DNA of 28,857 nucleotides from a virus: the IMG/VR virus record IMGVR_UViG_3300031241_000016, positions 1-28,857 of that record; one strand, 5' to 3'. Position 1 is the first letter of the stretch, and the number at the start of each line of letters is the position of its first letter. Shown here one piece after another: positions 28,290-28,857 of the stretch. The notes under the pieces were generated by a model, which saw nothing but the letters and a program-made list of their open reading frames with translations, was not told the origin of the DNA and ran no database searches. Position numbers and translations under genes: made by a program.

Positions 28290-28343
28290 TATATACAGGT
28301 GTCCAGATAGCTACGGACTCAACACATAAACGGAGGTTCTACC

Positions 28344-28478
28344 ATGTCTCAATCAATCTTCATGCAACATGCCGCCGAGTCGGTACTGTTTGCGATATTC
28401 CTAGCCGAAACCCGCGGGATTTGCCACACTCAGATCGACCTGTGGTTGCGCGCTCTGGCCGCCCGTTCAATCCACTAA
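28344..28478 (+). CDS. 44-residue small protein, first gene of rightward operon
   Basis: GGAGG lies 7 nt before ATG 28344. The protein begins MSQSIFMQHAAESVLFAIFL and ends WLRALAARSIH, an amphipathic helical pattern with one moderately hydrophobic stretch at about 12-21. It is probably expressed early after induction of the rightward promoter. No family was recognised. Small first genes of early operons are often host-takeover factors, but that is only a general expectation. Confidence 0.62.
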   Translation: MSQSIFMQHAAESVLFAIFLAETRGICHTQIDLWLRALAARSIH

Positions 28479-28490
28479 TCGGGGGACGCC

Positions 28491-28595
28491 ATGAGCTACC
28501 ACACCGCTTTGATGCTGTTCGCAATGGCCTTTATGTCTACCCCGTTCGTGCTGATGGCGCTAGCTGGGGCGGCTATCAAGATCACCAGTAAATAA
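28491..28595 (+). CDS. 34-residue single-TM peptide
   Basis: Starts at ATG 28491, with GGGGGA 5 nt upstream, 12 nt after the previous stop. The protein begins MSYHTALMLFAMAFMSTPFV, continues hydrophobic to about residue 29 and ends KITSK. It is essentially one membrane segment. The function is unknown. Confidence 0.55.
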   Translation: MSYHTALMLFAMAFMSTPFVLMALAGAAIKITSK

Positions 28596-28603
28596 CCACA
28601 CCC

Positions 28604-28628
28604 TGCGCCCATTATTGGAGTGGGCGCA
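28604..28628 (+). other. 8-bp perfect hairpin between rightward genes
   Basis: TGCGCCCA (28604-28611) pairs with TGGGCGCA (28621-28628) across a 9-nt loop. No T run follows, so it is not a standard intrinsic terminator. A smaller TGGCC/GGCCA hairpin follows at about 28662-28681. They could stabilise or process the transcript between the 34-residue ORF and the next gene. Confidence 0.5.
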
Positions 28629-28700
28629 TAGAGTGGCTATCACTCGCAACACCTTAACCACTGGCCGAAGAGTAAAGGCCACAACCGAGAGGAAAATATA

Positions 28701-28857
28701 ATGTTCTACTTCACTTCAGAATCAGGCCACATCTACCAATCAAAGCGCAAGGACGCCGGTTTTCTTCCTTGGACGAAATTACCCAACAAGGCAGGCAAGG
28801 ACGCCTATCAGGCTCAATGCCGCGCCGAACTAAAACCGCTACTGTTCGACGGTCGCA
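28701..28857 (+). CDS. Partial phage protein, runs off the window end
   Basis: Starts at ATG 28701, with AGAGGA about 8 nt upstream, and stays open to the end (52 codons visible). The protein begins MFYFTSESGHIYQSKRKDAG and continues with a basic, Lys/Ala-rich sequence (NKAGKDAYQAQCRAELKPLL). It is soluble and probably helical at the end of the visible part. Not recognised. It is the third gene of the rightward operon. Confidence 0.6.
   Translation, partial: MFYFTSESGHIYQSKRKDAGFLPWTKLPNKAGKDAYQAQCRAELKPLLFDGR

Noticed and set aside
28265-28591. 108-codon rightward ORF
   Set aside because: Its start lies within the sigma-54-type promoter, and it is out of frame with two ORFs (28344, 28491) that have strong ribosome-binding sites.

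Overview
This window is the late region of a double-stranded DNA tailed phage, most likely a short-tailed (podovirus-type) phage of a Gram-negative host. The host inference rests on a two-component spanin pair, an L,D-transpeptidase-like lysis enzyme, strong Shine-Dalgarno sites and a good match to a sigma-54 promoter. No integrase, ribosomal RNA, insertion sequence or CRISPR array was seen. No tail sheath, tail tube or tape-measure gene was recognised, which fits a short tail.

Layout. (1) 1-875, rightward: the end of a rightward operon, with a partial gene, a small Cys-rich protein and a PD-(D/E)XK-type nuclease. It converges tail-to-tail with the late genes. (2) 847-2826, leftward: the lysis and membrane cassette, with an i-spanin, an o-spanin nested inside it in another frame, holin-like proteins and a DUF2778-like endolysin. 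(3) 2823-10181, leftward: a 1045-residue probable internal virion/ejection protein, two further probable virion proteins and a beta-helix tailspike. One virion gene ends in a textbook -1 frameshift site. (4) 10191-16493, leftward: tail/stabilisation protein, adaptor, a protein with repeated GYTxAP modules, major capsid protein and probable scaffold. (5) 16505-21079: structural proteins, a 14-residue basic mini-gene beside a terminator, portal and a zinc-ribbon protein. (6) 21081-24985: large terminase, a winged-helix protein (possible small terminase) and many small overlapping genes, several under 60 codons. (7) 25035-26639: promoters, a terminator, a tRNA-like element, small genes and a 178-bp hexanucleotide satellite. 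(8) 26640-28343: a mostly non-coding divergent control region with hairpin-rich stretches, a chain of tiny basic ORFs, a leftward promoter with a palindromic operator and structured leader, dyad sites, and a sigma-54-type rightward promoter. (9) 28344-28857: the start of a rightward operon of small proteins.

Working model: the leftward genes package DNA, build the virion and lyse the cell. The rightward operon starting near 28.3 kb probably holds early/replication genes outside the window. If the genome is circular or circularly permuted, the rightward genes at 1-875 would be the end of that same operon. Functions come from motif and family recognition by eye. No database search was run. Starts were chosen by ribosome-binding site and overlap with neighbouring stops.
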